Program-made: the position numbers and the translations under genes | Shown: in pieces, positions 5,773-7,299 of the stretch | Numbering within the stretch: the first letter of the stretch is position 1 | Layout of the letters: the number at the start of each line of letters is the position of its first letter | Assembly: GCA_002294005.1 (NCBI GenBank) | Contig: DBEH01000059.1 | Coordinates: 598-7,896, forward strand | Direction of reading: 5' to 3' | DNA: 7,299 nucleotides | DNA from: Firmicutes bacterium UBA911 | GTDB lineage: Bacteria; Bacillota; Desulfotomaculia; Desulfotomaculales; Desulforudaceae | The notes under the pieces: generated by a model | The model's input: only the letters and a program-made list of their open reading frames with translations | Told to the model about the DNA's origin: nothing | Databases searched by the model: none

Positions 5773-5789
5773 AATTAAGGCCCTTTTCC

Positions 5790-5865
5790 GTCCCAGTAGC
5801 TCAGTGGATAGAGCAACGGCCTTCTAAGCCGTGGGCCGGGGGTTCGAATCCCTCCTGGGACGCCA
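5790..5865 (+). tRNA. tRNA-Arg (anticodon UCU)
   Basis: 76-base cloverleaf: acceptor GTCCCAG pairs with CTGGGAC (5855-5861), discriminator G, encoded CCA (5863-5865). The D arm is GCTCAGTGGATAGAGC, the anticodon loop is CTTCTAA with TCT at 5823-5825, and the T arm contains GGTTCGAATCC. It decodes AGA and AGG. It has its own promoter and a terminator about 70 bases downstream. I found no second copy of its 3' end in the window that would mark an integrated element. Confidence 0.97.
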
Positions 5866-5935
5866 AAAGCCCAATCAATGCGGATTCAGTGCAAAGCGGC
5901 ACGGTCCGGCTATTACAAGAGATAGCGCTTGATCG

Positions 5936-5967
5936 CGGACTGCCTCCGGCAGGGGGTAGTCCGTTTT
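5936..5967 (+). terminator. Intrinsic terminator downstream of tRNA-Arg
   Basis: CGGACTGCCTCC (5936-5947) pairs with GGGGGTAGTCCG (5952-5963) as a 12-bp stem, with two G-U pairs and a 4-base GGCA loop, followed by TTTT (5964-5967). It ends the tRNA-Arg transcript. The 70 bases between tRNA and hairpin hold no gene I can support. Confidence 0.82.
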
Positions 5968-6017
5968 GCGTGTTGTTAAAGATGCGCCGGAGCACGAACC
6001 ACCCCTTTCCCCCACGG

Positions 6018-6046
6018 TTTCAAAGGGCTTCACCCCCTCATAAGAT
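6018..6046 (+). promoter_or_regulatory. Candidate promoter of the small membrane protein gene
   Basis: TTTCAA (6018-6023), 17-base spacer, TAAGAT (6041-6046), 32 bases before the ATG at 6079. Boxes match the consensus only partly, but the spacing is ideal and the tRNA-Arg terminator lies upstream, so a promoter is needed here. Confidence 0.4.
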
Positions 6047-6078
6047 GAACAACACAACCAAGGGATGCGAACGCCTTG

Positions 6079-6474
6079 ATGGATTCCCTGGAACTCCTCT
6101 TTTCCTTTTTCACCGTGATGACCGCCCTGTCAATGGCTACCCAGGGCACCGTGGAGATTATCAAAAAGAACATATGCTACCTCAACGCTCACAAGATCGA
6201 CCCGCGACGGGAGGCCAGGCGACAGGGAGCGGTGGTGCTGCTGTCTTGTACCGTAGGCACGGTGCTGGCCGTGATCAGCGGGGTGAGCATTCCAAATATC
6301 TCTCTGGGAGATGCACTGCTTCCCGAAAAGTACACGATGCCGATTCTGGTTGGATTATTGGCTTCGTTCGGAGGGCCTTTGTTCAATGAAGTGTTGAATA
6401 TTCTGCGCAAACATCGTAACGATTATTATTTTGCAAAACAGATTGAAAGAGAGGATGATTCAGTTCGGCGCTAA
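6079..6474 (+). CDS. Small three-helix membrane protein of unknown function
   Basis: The 131-residue product has three probable membrane segments: about residues 3-23 (LELLFSFFTVMTALSMA), 50-70 (GAVVLLSCTVGTVLAVISGV) and 87-108 (MPILVGLLASFGGPLFNEVL). The loop between helices 1 and 2 is basic (HKIDPRREARRQG), and the C-terminal tail is charged (RKHRNDYYFAKQIERED). A Gly-rich LVGLLASFGG motif before the last helix resembles other small uncharacterised bacterial membrane proteins, but I cannot name a family or role. The start is uncertain: ATG 6079 or the preceding TTG 6076; the AAGGGA site at 6060-6065 lies closer to the ideal distance from TTG. The gene lies in AT-richer DNA between tRNA genes, unlike the operon to the left, which hints at later acquisition. 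Nothing shows it to be broken. Confidence 0.75.
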   Translation: MDSLELLFSFFTVMTALSMATQGTVEIIKKNICYLNAHKIDPRREARRQGAVVLLSCTVGTVLAVISGVSIPNISLGDALLPEKYTMPILVGLLASFGGPLFNEVLNILRKHRNDYYFAKQIEREDDSVRR

Positions 6475-6478
6475 GGTG

Positions 6479-6510
6479 AGGTTTTCACGTTTCTAGGTTT
6501 TTACGTTTTT
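6479..6510. repeat. Tandem 16-base duplication
   Basis: AGGTTTTCACGTTTCT (6479-6494) is followed directly by AGGTTTTTACGTTTTT (6495-6510), 14 of 16 identical. It lies 5 bases after the membrane-protein gene. There is no hairpin, so it is not a clear terminator. Confidence 0.6.
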
Positions 6511-6524
6511 GCGGAATTATTGTA

Positions 6525-6554
6525 TTGAATGTTCCTCACGGGAAGAAGGATAAC
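6525..6554 (+). promoter_or_regulatory. Candidate promoter of the 107-residue protein gene
   Basis: TTGAAT (6525-6530), 18-base spacer, GATAAC (6549-6554). The -35 box is good and the -10 weak. It would give a leader of roughly 50 bases before GTG 6612. Confidence 0.3.
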
Positions 6555-6611
6555 ACACCGCAACCACGAATTTTAAGGGGACAAACCAATTGAATCGGGA
6601 GGGACAAAGCA

Positions 6612-6935
6612 GTGTCTTATGAAGTTTACCTGCCCCGTGTGAGAAAGGGTAAAAAGAATGCTCAACCTCAGGTGAGGCTTTCAACAACATCCATAGTCCT
6701 CAACAAGCTTGCCCGGGAGAAAATCAATGCCGATATGGTAGAGCTGGCATTCAGCCGCGAAAAACGAATCATTCGTATCTGTAAGGCCCAAGGCGATAAT
6801 GGTTTGGCTCTGAAAAAGACCAAGGTCCATGCCAAGGGGTTTTTCCAGCACTTTGGTATTGCAGAGAAGGACAAGTTTAAAGCCGAGTATGATGAGTCGG
6901 AAAGGGCTTTATATGTGAGCCTGCAGGGTAGTTAA
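6612..6935 (+). CDS. Conserved-looking 107-residue protein of unknown function
   Basis: I recognise no named family with certainty. The GTG start (6612) follows GGGAGGGA (6597-6604) by seven bases. The product is basic and soluble with no membrane segment or signal peptide. It has an N-terminal YEVYLPRVRKGKK segment, then STTSIVLNKLAREKINADMV (24-43), which suggests a strand and helix, a strand pair VELAFSREKRIIRI (43-56), KKTKVHAKGFFQHFGI (68-83), and a closing strand YDESERALYVSL (93-104). The alternating strands and compact size suggest a small alpha/beta fold, possibly nucleic-acid binding given the charge; this is inference only. Codon use is more AT-rich than in the murI operon, as for the membrane-protein gene upstream, 138 bases away with separate expression signals. 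A weak inverted repeat follows its stop. Confidence 0.75.
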   Translation: MSYEVYLPRVRKGKKNAQPQVRLSTTSIVLNKLAREKINADMVELAFSREKRIIRICKAQGDNGLALKKTKVHAKGFFQHFGIAEKDKFKAEYDESERALYVSLQGS

Positions 6936-6936
6936 G

Positions 6937-6977
6937 AACCTGGGGTCTCAATGCGGGAAAGAATACGGCCCCGGGTT
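6937..6977 (+). terminator. Inverted repeat after the 107-residue protein gene (weak terminator candidate)
   Basis: AACCTGGGG (6937-6945) pairs with CCCCGGGTT (6969-6977), 9 bp with one G-U pair and a 23-base loop, two bases after the stop. No T-run follows, so intrinsic termination is doubtful. The rest of 6978-7137 holds no gene I can support. Confidence 0.3.
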
Positions 6978-7034
6978 GGTGTTCTCACGGTTCAAGGTCC
7001 AAATGTGAGTGAGCAGGCCTATTCGTCCGTGGCC

Positions 7035-7058
7035 AAAAGAGCGAGTGTTCGTTCTCGC
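7035..7058 (-). terminator. Candidate terminator of tRNA-Leu (distal)
   Basis: In minus-strand RNA, GCGAG (7058-7054) pairs with CTCGC (7045-7041) around 8 bases, followed by TCTTTT (7040-7035). The stem is short, but the U-rich tail is good. Confidence 0.4.
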
Positions 7059-7086
7059 AAGTCCAACAAAAGCGATGCCAACGCAG

Positions 7087-7118
7087 AAAGGCTCCCGAAA
7101 GCCGAAAGAACGGAAGCC
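7087..7118 (-). terminator. Candidate terminator of tRNA-Leu (proximal)
   Basis: In minus-strand RNA, GGCTTCC (7118-7112) pairs with GGGAGCC (7096-7090), 7 bp with one G-U pair, followed by TTTC. It lies about 20 bases after the tRNA 3' end. The U-tract is weak; it may act with the distal hairpin. Confidence 0.4.
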
Positions 7119-7137
7119 CTAAAATGGTAACGGGCTG

Positions 7138-7222
7138 TGGTGCGGGCGAGAGGACTTGAACCTCCACGGGCTATGCCCACCAGATCCTAAGTCTGGCGCG
7201 TCTGCCGTTCCGCCACGCCCGC
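7138..7222 (-). tRNA. tRNA-Leu (anticodon UAG)
   Basis: 85-base class II tRNA with a long variable arm: acceptor GCGGGCG at the 5' end (7222-7216) pairs with CGCCCGC (7148-7142), discriminator A, encoded CCA (7140-7138). The anticodon stem CCAGA/TCTGG encloses CTTAGGA with TAG (complement of 7187-7189). The variable stem GGGC/GCCC and the T arm GGTTCAAGTCC are visible. It decodes CUN-type leucine codons, mainly CUA and CUG. It has a near-perfect promoter upstream. Confidence 0.97.
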
Positions 7223-7242
7223 ATGGGGTGTGCGCGGGAGGT

Positions 7243-7271
7243 ATCGTAGCACGGATTTCCTGAGCTGTCAA
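7243..7271 (-). promoter_or_regulatory. Sigma-A promoter of tRNA-Leu
   Basis: On the minus strand, TTGACA (7271-7266), 17-base spacer, TACGAT (7248-7243), about 20 bases before the tRNA 5' end at 7222. The -35 box is a perfect match. Confidence 0.85.
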
Positions 7272-7279
7272 CCGGTTCG

Positions 7280-7299
7280 GAGACCGCCCGAGACCGCCC
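7280..7299. repeat. Tandem 10-base direct repeat at the window edge
   Basis: GAGACCGCCC occurs twice in direct succession (7280-7289, 7290-7299), just upstream of the tRNA-Leu promoter. It is cut by the window edge, so more copies may follow. Confidence 0.5.

Noticed and set aside
4917..5865. Possible attachment sites of an integrated element at the tRNA-Gly or tRNA-Arg 3' ends.
   Set aside because: No second copy of either tRNA 3' end occurs in the window and no integrase gene is present.
5889..6389. A 166-codon plus-strand frame.
   Set aside because: It runs through the tRNA-Arg terminator and overlaps the membrane-protein gene in another phase. It has no ribosome binding site and a low-complexity, unprotein-like product.
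6985..7167. Minus-strand frame beginning MEVQVLSPAP.
   Set aside because: This is the well-known false protein start produced by reading a tRNA 3' half; here it comes from tRNA-Leu.
1..7299. CRISPR array, complete transposase or toxin-antitoxin pair.
   Set aside because: No regularly spaced repeats, transposase motifs or paired toxin/antitoxin signatures were found on either strand.

Overview
The window looks like a chromosomal segment of a GC-rich, Gram-positive-type anaerobic member of the Firmicutes (Clostridia, Peptococcaceae or Desulforudis/Desulfotomaculum-like). This is inferred from the strong AGGAGG-type ribosome binding sites, GTG/TTG starts, textbook sigma-A promoters (TTGACA-17-TATAAT type), tRNA genes with encoded CCA, a modular SH3/AMIN/amidase cell-wall hydrolase, and a 2-hydroxyacyl-CoA dehydratase family protein. 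The species cannot be fixed from the sequence alone.

Positions 1-1360 hold the 3' part of an N-acetylmuramoyl-L-alanine amidase gene, which continues left of the window and is closed by a strong intrinsic terminator. Positions 1412-4881 are a compact co-directional operon: murI (glutamate racemase), a 2-hydroxyacyl-CoA dehydratase D-component-like gene, a short metallo-beta-lactamase-fold relic, rph (RNase PH) and rdgB/XTPase (dITP/XTP pyrophosphatase). The genes overlap or are a few bases apart, suggesting translational coupling. They combine peptidoglycan precursor supply, tRNA 3' maturation and nucleotide-pool cleaning, with one probable redox enzyme whose partners are absent here.

Positions 4878-5043 hold tRNA-Gly(UCC) with its own promoter and a bidirectional terminator. 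Convergent to it is a small minus-strand gene (5241-5049) with an excellent ribosome binding site but an apparent one-base frameshift in a run of eight C. Its ribosome binding site also lies in a 9-bp hairpin. Positions 5283-5743 have no recognisable gene. They contain a candidate folded element (5326-5441) and a cluster of short repeats (5653-5753) that may be an insertion-sequence end relic.

Positions 5744-5967 hold tRNA-Arg(UCU); its -35 box lies inside the repeat cluster, and a 12-bp terminator hairpin follows. Positions 6018-6935 carry two small genes of unknown function, a three-helix membrane protein and a 107-residue soluble protein, in lower-GC DNA unlike the operon. Positions 6936-7137 are intergenic with candidate terminators, and the window ends with a minus-strand tRNA-Leu(UAG) and its consensus promoter. 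The left 4.9 kb is therefore conserved housekeeping, and the right 2.4 kb is a tRNA-studded accessory interval.
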